The position numbers and the translations under genes are program-made. This document shows, one piece after another, positions 46,413 to 60,537 of a stretch of 64,000 nt of DNA; within the stretch, counting starts at the first letter, position 1, and every line of letters starts with the position of its first letter. Under the pieces are notes generated by a model that was given only the letters and a program-made list of their open reading frames with translations, was not told where the DNA came from and ran no database searches. Source of the stretch: Floccularia luteovirens (Eukaryota > Basidiomycota > Agaricomycetes > Agaricales > Squamanitaceae); NCBI GenBank assembly GCA_009739215.1, contig VSJF01000006.1, positions 620,001 to 684,000 on the forward strand, given 5' to 3'.

Positions 46413-49400
46413 CTACCACCGCCTAGCAGGGCTTGCTGAGCCTTGACCACCTTGTTCATTCCGGGGTCGACGCGGCCATCCAGAGTCAATAGATTGTCCA
46501 AATTCATCATCTCTTCCCCTTCCGCGGCCTCTACCGCGGCCTCCACGCCATCCTCTATCATTTCTTCCATAACCTTGGCGATCGTTGCTTTGGCTAGGGC
46601 GCGACTGACGACCAAATTCGCGATCACGATCATGTGGTCCAGGATTATGGTGTTGTGGACCTTGTGGAGGATAGAAACCAACCGGTGCTTGGTTCGGCCA
46701 AGGAGGTTGGTGTGATGGAACTGGCTGTGGTGGAATGTGTGGGTGGATGGGAAGTGCTTGAGAGTGATTCGGCTGGGGGATGGTTGGGATATTAAGAGCT
46801 GTGGTGGAGGCTAGAGTTCGTAAGACATTTTGGATCTGCTCAGGAGTCAAAGATGCTACTTCTGCAACAAGTGCAGCTGATGCATCAGGATTTCCGGGTA
46901 GTGCTTGTGGAGGATTTGGTACCGTTGGAGACTGGCTAGCTGGTGGAGGCGCTAGTGCGTGTGTTGCAGTTTGTACGAGATGTGCGGGTGGAGGCGCGAG
47001 TTTACCCTTGTTAAGTACCCATATGCCAATAAGATAGTTCACTTTACGTATTGCGGGGAGCTTCAAGTCGTCGAGTAATTCCATGTACTCCGGCAATGGT
47101 TCCGTGGAGACTAAAGGTATCATATACAATTCTCTACCTGGCCAATGATCCTTTGGTCGGTTCCCCCAAGGAAACACTAATCCATGACGACTTGATACTG
47201 CTATTCAGCTAAAGTATTCAACAAAAAGCAATGAAAACATACTTTTTAGCTATCAAAAATTCGCACAGAAGCTTAAAGCTATCTTCACAAGATTCTGAGG
47301 CAGGAGAAAACGCGACACCAATTAACTCTTTAGATGCGTTCATACGCATTTGTAGCAAAAATTTGTTGGAATTTTCTACAGGAACACGTCCATCGATCCT
47401 TAGGACATCAGATGGGAATAGTGTCTTCCAAAGTAGTGAGTTGTGATCCAATGAACGGCCACCCATTTGACGAGCTACCACTGGCGTCTCCTGTGGAATA
47501 CTTGAATCGAGTGGCATGTAGATCTGTTTGATATTGTGGTTAGAACAGGTCAAGCTCCGACACAGTTTTAGAATCACCTTGCCATCCCACACATGAGGTG
47601 TGGCGTCAAAAGATGCTTGTATTGCATCCGGAGAAAGAGCTATCTGCTCTTGTTCCTTTTCTTCAAGGAACATGTCGAAATCTTGATCATTCGCTTCTTC
47701 CATGTGTTCTGGCTCAATATTTGCGCCCTTCTTTTCACTGTCGTCATCTTTGTGGACTGTGTGGACTGAGCTAGACACCAAAGTCGATGTTGGGGAAAGA
47801 AGTACGGGAGAGGTTGGGGTGGTTGAGGATTCATCTCTCGGTGCATTCCAAAGGGAGTTCAGATCGAAAGATAGAGAACGTTGTCTGTCTGCTTTAGCAG
47901 CAAACGGAGAGATGCCAGTCGTGGATTGTGATATTGGAGATGGATTTGTTTGCAATTTATCTCTGGAAGATCCGTCAGTTTCCGTCGGTTGATCGGTCGG
48001 ACGGGGTGATAGCTCAGAAGACGAAGCTGTCGGTTGTATAGTAATGGTCTCTTCGTCAATGTTGATCAAATCTGCTAAATTCAATTCGGGTTCGTGGGTG
48101 ACATCTGACGTGCCTGGAGCGTATAACGGATGCATCGAGGTTCGGGTGGGAGATATTTCGCTAGTGGGTGAATCCACAGACATAGCATGTACAGGAACAG
48201 GAGGAGGTGCTCCCCAAGATTCGTTAACTGATGTTGGTATTGTCGGAGATTCAGGTGGTACAGATATTGACGCCGTGCGTTGACGCTGTACCGCCCTCAA
48301 ACGTGCTAGACGTTCGGTTTCTCTTCTCTCTTCCGCTTCTTGCTCATGCTCGCGCTGACGTTCAAGTTCTCGAGCGCTCACCACGTCTCCATTGATATTC
48401 TCGATATCCTGTAAGCCCTTGTGGGTGATTTTTGCCCGAGGAGCAGTACTCTTTAGTAATATAGAGTGCTCCAACGCTTCCTGCTCAGCAATTCGGATGG
48501 ACTGCTTAGTTTCTTCGTCTGCTAAATCAGTAGAGGACATCAAGGATATCTCTTTTGGGGAAATGCTGCCACAAGTGATACGTTGATGAATTACGACGCG
48601 GTCAGGTTTGCTAAGATTGAACTGGAGCATCCGAAAGCGATCCCTAAAGTCGGCACATATTAGCGTAAGTAAGAAAGGAATGATATGGGGAACGTACTTA
48701 TAATTACCACCTGCATGTGGTATACCTTGCTTATCTGGTTCAGAGTATATATCATAGACACATTGTTCGAGGTCTTTAGCGAACTGTCTGGCTTCTCCAA
48801 GTAGTGCTTCTTTCTCTGCATCATCCAAATCCTCCAACTTTTTTGACACAATCTGCCCAGGAGTTCCCTCATCTTGCACTACACGCACGTGAGGATATCT
48901 CAAAAACACATCGCGGAACAGCTCCTCCAACTTCCCCAAGCAATACTTCCTCACAGGGTCGTCAGCCGCACTGTTGTCGGGTTTACTTTTCTTTGGCAGA
49001 TGTTGTTCAGAGGCATTCGTATTTTTACGCTTGAGTCTGCTACTAGGCCCAGGGAGAAGCTGTGGATTTGGATCTTGCGCGTCGAGAGCTCGTCGCTTCG
49101 GGCTCGAAATGAGATATACCAGGATTTTGGTGCTGATGGTGTGATAAATAAATTGATCGCTTCACAAAACCATCAATATGTTTGCCACTCACTGCATTAC
49201 CTTTTCCATTCCTCCGTGAATCTTCGGCAATATATTCATCCTCACTACTAATATCCTCTTCTGAGTCTTCGTTCTCCTCGCTTTCAGGGCTGCTTTGAGG
49301 TGGCTCCGATTTCACAGCTACAAGTTTCGATGATTGGGGACTCTCGGTTGGGTCACATTCTTCTACTGCCTCTTCACCCTCCCAAATCACTATAAATGAA

Positions 49401-50248
49401 ACTGGTCAGAATGAACGTATTTATGACACAAATATGCAAGATGACAATCGAAGAACTGAAAGTATTGATCCTCCACATCCCACAAACTGTCTCTCTTTCG
49501 CCTATCACTGCCAATAGTACAAATCATATACAGAAAGCACTCAGGGTCGAAACTTCAACAACTCATACTGCACCCTGATATACAAGGACGCTCGATATTT
49601 CGACAAATAAAAGGTCTAGCAAGTTATGAAAAGCTCACTGGCAACGACGAAAGAAAACGGCAGTAGTGAAGGCGAAAGCTACGAGACATATTTACTTCGA
49701 GATTACAGAGTGGAGGAGGCATACTGTTCCCGTGTACATAGATCAAGAAACTCAAGTGTACTCACTGGCTGTTCGACGTCCCGTTGTCTCAGTACAAGAT
49801 GGGCATATATAAATATCTGCGAAAGATAACCAATTTGAGCTGGTGGCACAAGATGATAGAGGGGCAACTTACTGATTTCTTCTGCATCTGGTTCACTGAT
49901 ATCTACACAAATAAAGTGATACCTGTTGTGGACTGTAAACCAGCAAATCGATAGCATATACTCCAGAACGTACCAAGTTCGACATTCTGCGCAGTAAATC
50001 ATCGGCGATCCGTCATCGCCTCGGGTGCAAGTACAGTTGGTTGACTTTGATACCCGTCGAGTACCCCTCTTTTTTCCCTTACCCCCTGCCTTCGTGCTTT
50101 TGGTCCGGATGTTCTCTTTGCTTGTGCGATTTGTGTCACTTTTGTTTTTCGATGCAGGTTCCTTTCCTTTTTGGCTTTTACTAAGTGGTGGGGATGCCAT
50201 TTTGGTATCCAAAACTTTGGCAGCTCTGGTCTTTGATCGTGTAGACAT
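46413..50248 (-). CDS. BYE1: Bye1-like transcription factor (PHD, TFIIS central domain, SPOC)
   Basis: RNA polymerase II-associated protein that binds H3K4me3 through its PHD finger and the polymerase through its TFIIS-like domain. Start at MSTRSKTRAAKVL. The PHD finger is split by introns: CTCTRGDDGSPMIYCAEC, WYHFICVDISEPDAEEI, YICPSCTETTGRR. A very acidic linker (SEENEDSEEDISSEDEY) follows, then the TFIIS_M domain (VRKYCLGKLEELFRDVFLRY, DRFRMLQFNLSKP, CGSISPKEISLMSSTDLADE). After a long Ser/Pro region comes the SPOC domain (VWDGKVILKLCRSLTCSNH, IDGRVPVENSNKFLLQM, VFPWGNRPKDHWPGRELYMI, KVNYLIGIWVLNKGKLAPPP). The tail has an RGG-type stretch (RGWRGGRGRGRGRGR) that may bind RNA. One intron (about 49391-49768) is far longer than the rest. 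Confidence 0.88.
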
Positions 50249-50555
50249 CGAAAAAGAAAAGCCCTCAAATACGAGTTAGTGTAATCAACCTGCCGCCAAC
50301 GATATCGAGTTGTATGTATCTGGTCAAAACAAACTGAGAATAGCTCCAAAATGACTCAGGTGATTATTACGCAATTTTCTCATCACGTGATGCCACACGT
50401 TAATGTCAACAATTCTGAATTTCTATTTTCCAGTTCAAAACTTTGCTTTAACTTTAAGTTTTAATAACCCCAAGAGCCAGAGGATGACCCTCTTTTATAC
50501 ATATACACCATTCATAACCCGAATTTCGAAATTCAAAGCTAAAAATTAATAAAAA
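50249..50555. other. Spacer between BYE1 and the polyol dehydrogenase
   Basis: AT-rich. It holds the presumed BYE1 promoter and the dehydrogenase 3' UTR. Confidence 0.35.
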
Positions 50556-52134
50556 TCAATCCTGGATCTGAACTTTGATCGCTCCTTGCGCCGGGTCGGC
50601 TGCCACATGGAAGGCTGATATTGCGTCTTCTAGTGCAAACCGGTGTGTCACAAGTGGTTTGACATTGATAAGTCCCCCAGCAATAAGTCGAATGGCTTTA
50701 GGATACTAGATAACAGTGTAAAGATCTGGATCACGAAAATTCAGTATTACAACTTACTTGGTTTGCATAACGGTATTGTAAGCTGACATCAATTTCATTG
50801 GCGCTGAGGTGCATGAATGGGAACTGCAAAATGAGATTGGGTTTGATACCGCCTTCCGACAATATAACAAAACTCACCACCAGTTCATTCTTGCCTACAC
50901 CGATGATGAAGACTTTGCTTCCGAAAGCCATGGACTGCACACATCGCCATAAGCTTAGCTATGTGGCAATATAGTTGTGGTGGAACCTACATAAATCGCA
51001 GTATGGATACTACTTTCCACACCTGTACATTCCAGAGCTACCTTGAGGGGCGTACCAGCGACTTGTTTTATCTGGTCAGCTTGCACCTTCGGAGTCGTGT
51101 TGCGCTCAACGAGAACAGTTTTGATACCGGGAACAAGCTTTTTGGCGAAATCCAAGCGACTTTGGAATAGGTCGGTAATTATTATTGGCTCAGCACCTGC
51201 AGCCCTCGCGGACAAGAGCGACACCAGACCAATGGGACCGGCACCACTGATTCTTTTGAGTACATGGAGCAAACATATGACTCATCACTAACCAAATCAG
51301 AAGCGGGTCCCCAAGACGAAGTCCTGAGCGTTCAATACCAGCAAGAGCCACAGCAAGTGGTTCACATAGAGATCCCTCTTCGAAGGAAACATGGTCTGGT
51401 AGCCGGTGAAGCCATTGTGCTGGATGCAGATGCCACCTCGTTAAGGTCCCTATATAAAATATTAGGCTGAGGTTGTAGCTTTGGAAAAAATTGCAAACCG
51501 TGGTATGGAGGGGTTGAGAAAAATACGACGTCAGGACAAGCGTTGTATCTCCCGGTGCGGCAGGCGTCACATGAGGGTTGTGAGCAGGGAACGCCTGCCT
51601 CAATTGCTACTCGATCACCTATTACGGTCCCATAAGACGAATGCTAGAATGTATTCAAGTATAGGTACTTGCCGACTTTCCATTGAGTGACTCCTTCTCC
51701 AACTTCAGCTACTTCACCTGCAGATTCATGTCCTGACCCACACTACGGAAAGTAATGAGATGAATTTCGGTTTATTGTAAAGGAAATTTACTTCGTCAGT
51801 GACCACCATTGAGTCACCAATCCGACCATGTTTCCAGAAGTGAACATCGCTCCTACATGGAAAGATTAGATGTCTTGTTTGTTTTGTCACAGACCCATTC
51901 AAATCACCCGCAAATTCCTGTCGCTCGGACATGAAGAAGCACCTGTCCTGGTCCAGGTTTGGGACGGGGCTTCTGTACAAGGTGGATTTCATGAGCCGGG
52001 TTGTAAAATGCAGCGATGTTAGCATCAGGAGAAGGTTTTTCCCCAGACGCAAGAACTCGAAAAGATGGGTCTTTCAAAACTTTGTTGGGGTTATAGATTT
52101 CCGCATTTCCAACCTCAATGACTTGGGTGGCCAT
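50556..52134 (-). CDS. Zinc-dependent polyol dehydrogenase (L-arabinitol 4-dehydrogenase / sorbitol dehydrogenase type)
   Basis: Medium-chain NAD-dependent dehydrogenase oxidising a sugar alcohol, most like L-arabinitol 4-dehydrogenase of the fungal L-arabinose pathway; a sorbitol or xylitol dehydrogenase is possible. Start at [16 protein letters not shown]; stop at 50556-50558. Zinc-site and family motifs: [32 protein letters not shown], the structural cysteines in [57 protein letters not shown], the nucleotide loop [20 protein letters not shown] followed by [20 protein letters not shown] and [15 protein letters not shown]. About 385 aa in about nine exons. One intron (51619-51672) has a GC donor (GCAAGT) and ends in AG. 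A minus-strand TATA box is at 52190-52197. Confidence 0.88.
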
Positions 52135-52189
52135 AACTAAGACAAGGATATACAGAGGAAATTACACTGATAAGAATTTATATGTGGGA

Positions 52190-52197
52190 TTATATAG
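52190..52197 (-). promoter_or_regulatory. TATA box of the polyol dehydrogenase gene
   Basis: CTATATAA on the minus strand, about 56 nt before the ATG at 52134. Confidence 0.45.
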
Positions 52198-52511
52198 CAC
52201 TCAGTTTGAGAAGATCCGATAATACGGTCCACCATCAGGCCCACCAAAAATGCACACATGGTAGGCAGGTTGTCATTAGCTGGTAAAAACTTCTGTGAGG
52301 GTCACCCGGTCACAAGGCCAATCTTTGATCGACTATGTTTACCTCCCTTCGGGACCGGAAGTCAAATACGGACCGTTGATAACAACCAAGAAAGTAAACG
52401 TTCCGAGATGATAAATTTCAATGTGATTTGAATGAGATATGCGTGCAAACGAGTTAGGAAAGTGTAAAACTTCAATTTTAAAGTCAGAGTACAGTATCCT
52501 AATGAGGAGTG
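52198..52511. other. Upstream region of the dehydrogenase gene
   Basis: Intergenic promoter region and 3' flank of CBK1. No specific operator could be assigned. Confidence 0.3.
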
Positions 52512-54456
<1,945 letters not shown>

Positions 54457-55203
54457 GGCTTAGAGGTGACTGATGGTGAGAAGGTGGTAAGGAGGGGTGG
54501 GCTTTGAGATCGATGGTTAGGAAGGATATGGCTTATAAAAGGGTGATAGGTGGGTGGTTTGGATCGAGGTTATATGGACTTATAATAAGAGAATACAAAT
54601 ATCCTCATGATCAAAGATCAAAATGGCATGTAGCAACGCATGCCGAGCTTTACAACAGTATCAATACAAGATATAATACTTTATGTGACTTGCTACGGTA
54701 GTAGCAATGTACCTCAGTATAGTTTCACACCTTCAGGCCCTCCTTGTATGTATGTATATGGGAAGCATACCAATGAGGTCTAACAACTGAAAGCCCATAT
54801 TTTGATTAGGGTGTTTTTAGTGCCAGCGCGACCATCAACACACCCTGGGAATATGTTCCCGGGAGCTTTTAATTTAATGTGTCACGGTCCCCGATTAAAA
54901 CTGCAACTTTTGGTTTCTTGTTAGTATGTCGTTGTCGATTGTTCTTTAATTCAAGTCTTTTGTCATTTGGTGGAACAGTTGTTTATATAGATATCTGCGA
55001 ACTTGGTTGTAGGAACTTGGTTGAGTTCTTCCGATTTCGAGCCGAGTGCTTACATTCATCGAGTGATATTTGGAGTAGGCGCCATTGCCAAACAAACGCG
55101 AGATAAGTGCCTTGCCTTCAAAGACTTACTGCAGCTAATTGCGAATTGTCGTAAAGGATTGGTTTTTCTTGTATTTTCCTTCGACATTACTCTTTTTAAA
55201 AAT
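54457..55203. other. Divergent intergenic region between CBK1 and PRP4
   Basis: About 750 bp holding both promoters. No gene or repeat recognised. Confidence 0.4.
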
Positions 55204-57180
55204 ATGTCAGAACTTACCTTTGACACGCTCGTTGATGATGGGAATACTCTTGGATCTGAAAGAGCAAGATTAGAAAACAAGGTCATTCTCGACGAACTTG
55301 AACGGAAGAGGAAGGCAAGGACTTTGGCCGTGCCTACGGATGATAACCGTGTCAAAGCTAGGCTACGAGAGATAGGAGAACCTATCACACTGTTTGGAGA
55401 ACGGGTGAGTTGCGTCACCAATGCGACGCGTATCTACTGTTAACGCTTTTTGAAGGCAGCGGACCGTAGAGATCGGTTGATATATGTTTTGTCCCAAATC
55501 AATGCTGCAAGAGGAGATGATGCTATGCAAGTCGATGAATCCTCTGAAGATAGTGAAGAGGACGTTCGTTCATTCCAATTTCACGCATACTCAAAAATAT
55601 CCAACTGATTTAACCTCGTTAGGAAGAAGAATTTTACTCTCCGGGATCTCTGGAATTGTTGGAGGCTCGAAGACGATTAGCAGAGTTTTCCCTCCCCAGG
55701 TTGGATTCATGCTATCGATAGGTGAACATAGTCAAGGTGCTTACTATACTTCTTTGTGCTTTTCTTTCTCTTCAGAGCTCAAAAGCGGATCGCCCAACAG
55801 CGAATAGACAGTAGAATGGACTTGGGACGCATTGTAGACATTCGTAAGAAGGTATTTGGTGAAGTGAAAGTGCGTACTTCAGGATCAACTATTTTTATAG
55901 TGTTTCATCTTTGTCCACAGAAATTTGCGAACTTAGGCTCCCAAATCGGGGATGAACGTCCTATATCACAAGTACGCTTTGCGCCTAATAATAAAATTCT
56001 TGCAACTGGTAGTTGGTCTGGGACTGTTAAACTCTGGAATGTTCCGTCATGTACACCTATCCGTTCACTTCGAGGTTTGGGTTTTCCCCACCATATATAC
56101 TCGCAATATTAAAGCAAGAACTTAGGCCACAGTGACCGGGTTGGCGGAGTTGCCTGGCATCCTCAAGCAACACTAGATCAAAGCGCAGAGGCTGTAAACT
56201 TGGCTAGTGGAGGAGGGGAGGGGAATGTAAATCTGTGGTCTATGAACAGGCAAGTCTCTGGCCAGCAATAATCGTCACTATATTTAAAAGGTTAAACCTA
56301 CTAGTGATTCACCATTATCAATTATGAAGGGGCATCAAGATCGTGTTTGTCGCGTAGCATTCCATCCTTCAGGTGATTATGTTGCTAGTGCAAGTTTTGA
56401 CACGACATGGAGGTTATGGGACGTGAAAACTTCAAAAGAATTGCTCTTACAAGAGGGTCATTCGAAGGAGGTTTACGCGGTGGAATTCCAAAACGATGGG
56501 TCTTTGGTAGCATCAGGGTATGTCTGACCGGAATAAATATCAATGTTAAATGACCTGACTATTTTGGGCTTTAGCGGATTAGATGCTATTGGCCGAGTGT
56601 GGGACTTGAGAACAGGAAGAACGGCAATGGTTCTCGATGGTCATGTACAAGCAATTTTTGCTATTGGGTTTTCGCCCAATGGGTTCGGATGGTTTTATTG
56701 CATTTTCGAAAACAAGTACTCACCCTATTCTTTTCTACCTCAGATACCAAATCGCGACGGGTGCTGGGGATGACACTATTCGAATCTGGGATATGCGGTC
56801 ACTAAGGTCTTTGTATACTATCCCAGCACATTTGTCCAACGTGTCAGACATTCGATTTTTCCGAGCCAACGATATCTATTTCAACCATACACAACCAGAT
56901 GTTTCCATGGACGGTAACGATGATGAAAGAAGACCTGATGCTGAAAAAGAAAAAGACTTTGCTTTCGAAGAGTGGAGATATCGATCTGGTCTTTTCTTTG
57001 CCAGCTCAGGGTATGACTGGCCTAGTGAAGCTTTGGAGTGCAGATGATTGGCAACTTCTGCGGACGCTTACAACAGATGCCGGTAAAGTGATGTCAGTCG
57101 ATATTTCCAGCGATGGCGCACTCCTTGCCTCAGGAACATACAACAGAAACTTTCAATTATTTGCACCGGAGGATGTATAA
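55204..57180 (+). CDS. PRP4: U4/U6 snRNP protein Prp4 (SFM domain, WD40)
   Basis: Core protein of the U4/U6 and tri-snRNP particles in pre-mRNA splicing. Start at MSELTFDTLVDDGNTLGSER, stop at 57178-57180. The N-terminal SFM (splicing factor motif) is ARLREIGEPITLFGERAADR then RDRLI; an acidic stretch and ELLEARRRLAEFSLPRARK-type helices follow. A seven-bladed WD40 propeller then reads GDERPISQVRFAPNNKILAT, GSWSGTVKLWNVPSC, GHSDRVGGVAWHPQAT, GHQDRVCRVAFHPSGDYVAS, FDTTWRLWDVKTSKELL, GLDAIGRVWDLRTGRTAMVL, GAGDDTIRIWDMRSLRSLYT and ASSGYDGLVKLWSADDWQ. About nine exons, all in phase. It converges on MBP1 with 168 bp between stops. Confidence 0.93.
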
Positions 57181-57348
57181 ATACTTAAAACGTTTAACAT
57201 TAGTTGATGTAGCTAATAACTCCCTGCACGATTATTGGTGAATATAACAAGAGCAGTTCTCGTAATTTTGTACGTATAAAGATTGAAACAAAAAGGCCAA
57301 TAAATTCAGATTATGCCATCTCTGACCTAGTATAATCTGAGAATGATG

Positions 57349-60156
57349 TCATGAGGTGACAAGGGTATAGATACACACCTTCTGCATAAATCCAGATACA
57401 CGCCCAAGATCCACTATTTGTGCATCACTTTCCACCGCAAGGACAAGATTTTCCAACATCTGAAACTTTCATTAGTATCCTCACTCGTAACAAGAACACT
57501 TCATCATTACCTCCTCAACCTTGTCGATTGGGATGCCTGTACATAGAGCGACGATCTTTTTACACTGATATTCTTTCTCTGCACTGGCACCTTGCAAGCT
57601 CTTAAGCCGCATCCTCACCAATTCCTCCATTCGTGTGTGCCACATCTTAAGACGCCGCAGTTTGATCAGACTTGCGATAGAGTCCGTCGTGGGGATAGGG
57701 GGCTCGGAATCTACGTTAAACGAGATATCCACTGTCCCCCCAATGCCCTCCATTGTCGAGTTCGTGCCCCGCCATCTGAAGGCGGGTGAAACTGATTCTC
57801 GGGCATCATTTCCACTTAGATCAGTTCGTCCCGTCCAGTCGAACTGCTCTTCTTCCGTGATTGCCTTTTCAACATTTCGTACCCGTTGGCTAATTTGGTC
57901 TAGTTCTCCGCATCGCCCTTGCCATATTTGTATTTGTTTCCTTTGTTCTGATAACTCTCGCGTGGCTGCTCGGAGGTGAGCTTGAGTTACATCAAGGGCG
58001 TCTTGTTTGGATTTTATCTCCCCTTGGAATTCTGCGCTAAGATTTTGGATAACGGCAGTTATATCTAAACAGAATGTTACTGCCGAGATGAATCAACACG
58101 TCATTAGAACGAACCTGCAATAACGTCTTGACTCTTTTGGACTGGAGCTGGGGGTCCAGAGCGCAAGGAAGAGAGGATATCTTCAGCTCTAGGTCCGCCA
58201 CTGAGTTCCTGTAGATAATGTAATTCAGTGGGATCCAGTTCGATGGGGGGAACGCTTACTTCTGCTTCGACACCGAAATCACCTGGCCTCAGACCCAGTT
58301 TATTCGGTAATATTCGATTGGCTCCGACATCTAATAACGTCCTCACCAAACTTCGGTTTCCAACCCTCGCAGCGATATTCAGTGAAGTGTCACCATGCTC
58401 ATCTTGCAAGTCAACCAGCGAACGAAAGTCACCACCTTGGTGCTGAGCAATCCAGTAGAATATTTGGTCAAGATAATATCGTGCAGCGACAGCACGCCCT
58501 TTCACACCAGCAAGTGAAACTATATGGTGAATAACAGTCTTTCGTGAAGTATCCAAGGTTCGTATTGAAGGATGTAAAGCAATAATCAATGTAGTTAAAC
58601 GATTGTTGGTCCTGCATTATGCGTTGCAAGACAAGCGCGTATCAATGGTGTTTCACCAAGGTAATTGCCACGATGTATGTCTGCCCCATTTGCTATTAAT
58701 GAGTCCACGATTTGTTGACGAGCAAGGCTGGCAGCTAGATGAAGTGCAGTATGTCCCTGGTCATCCAAGATAGTATCAATATCTATGGGTTGAGAGACCC
58801 CTTGGTTTCCCATAACTGCTTCGGAGGAGATCTCACGAATGAGATCCAATACGGGCACTGGATCATCACGTTGACATATTGCTGCGATGACAGCTGCCCT
58901 ACGGCTATCCTTTAGGGGAGCAGTTGGGTCCATACCTCGGATATAGGAAGGTTTTGATGCGAATCTTGTTGTATGAACATCAAGGTCAGCGGGGCCTTGC
59001 ATATTCATTTTGTTCCCATTGGTGGTAGATAATGAGCTTGGTGGGCGAGATGATCCGTTGAACGCAGGTTGGGAGGTACCAACAGTGTGGGAGGAAGCGA
59101 GGGACTTTTGTGATGATAATTGCCAGGAAGTTTGGCTGAGAGGAAGATAACGGAGGCGTTGGTTCCTGGCGTGCGCGTTTTGCAGGTGAGGGGTTATCAT
59201 CACCGTTCATTTGAGGACCGGCTGAGGGCGGACGTGATCTACCCAAGGTTTGGAAGTCTAAACGATGTTTTAGATGATACATAATATTCTAAAGAAAAGA
59301 TTATACCGGAAGCGGCAGCCATCATTGAGTCTGCATCTGCTTCTGAACGGTTGCGTTTTAAAAGTTGAGCTCGGAGGTGGTGTTTGGGAGGCTGGAGAAA
59401 AGGACGATGGTTGAGAGCCAGTTTGATAATATGGATTCGGTGAATTGAAACCTGACGGACGAGTGATTGCTAAACTTGATGTAGAAGGAGTAAAAAGGCC
59501 TTGCGCTCGACCCTGGTTTAGGAGTCGAAGGGCGGAGCCTGGCATTATTGGAGGAGGAGCGAGTGTTGAAGGTAGTGAGGGAATGTAGTTGCCAGAGGCA
59601 CCCAAGCTGGAATACGAGGATGAAGCAGACAGGGGACGCGGGGACGCGGTACCCGCGGGTGTGGTGACAGGCAAAGCTCCCAAAGAATTAGTAGATGGCA
59701 TGAAGTCGAAACAAAGGCGAGAGCAAAGGAGCGACGCCATATTGAATTGAGATGTCCCGACCTCTTTCCAGAGGTATCCTTGAAGATAAGCGTTAAGATA
59801 AATAAAGGACTCATGAAGCTAGGCAAGATACATACCACGTTCCTTGATATTTACCATATCCACCTTGCACAATCTCATGCTTTCCTGGCAAGATCTCTTT
59901 TTCTAGTATCTTCGTGCGACGCCCTTTATCAACACCCGCAACTTTAAGAATTTGTGTCGCGTTAACATAAGAGTCGTTGCGTCTGCGCATGACAGCGATT
60001 CCGCGGACCATACATTCGTATACCTGGAATGACGCGACCGCGTTAGAGGAGAATGACACAGGGGTTATCAGAGACTACCTGTACTGAAGAATATACGGCA
60101 TTGTATATCTTCACTGGTGGTTGAGTGCTGCCTGGAACTCTTGGACCCGACTGCAT
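57349..60156 (-). CDS. MBP1: APSES/KilA-N transcription factor with ankyrin repeats (Mbp1/Res type), with a frame break
   Basis: DNA-binding subunit of the MBF G1/S transcription factor. Start at [19 protein letters not shown]. The APSES domain crosses the first introns: [80 protein letters not shown] Ser/Pro region and the segment [19 protein letters not shown] lead to [10 protein letters not shown]. Ankyrin repeats follow ([74 protein letters not shown]), then a coiled-coil C-terminus to RVSGFMQKV. Between about 59100 and 59190 the frame must shift from [14 protein letters not shown] to [16 protein letters not shown] with no usable intron. A second change near 59370-59460 can be explained by an 85-nt intron. 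The exact stop (about 57349) is approximate. Confidence 0.82.
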
Positions 60157-60537
60157 CTTGAAGCGGCTAGAGGAGAACGACGAGCTTGGGTGGTGATGCG
60201 AAAGTGGTCAGGTGGCCATACTTAAACGCGACAACGCGTGGTCGGAGATACAATTATGCTCTATATAGTTCCATCTATCGTGACTCGTACAATGGTACAT
60301 GACAATCTCTAGCAATTGTCTGGTTTGATTAAGATCATAACTATGTATATCAAATGTGGCCCACTGTACATGTCTGTGCTATTATAAAATGTAGGTCTAG
60401 GATGTTTGTTTGGCTGTGTTGTGGCAGCCGACATAACATACATAACCCGGAAGATACATCATAGCTACTGTGATCCATAACCAAAGAGCCATTATTGCTA
60501 TTCATCTTAACCTAATGCACATCGTTATCATCCCCTT
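60157..60537. other. Divergent promoter region of MBP1 and the channel gene
   Basis: About 380 bp; no gene. Contains both start-proximal regions. Confidence 0.4.
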
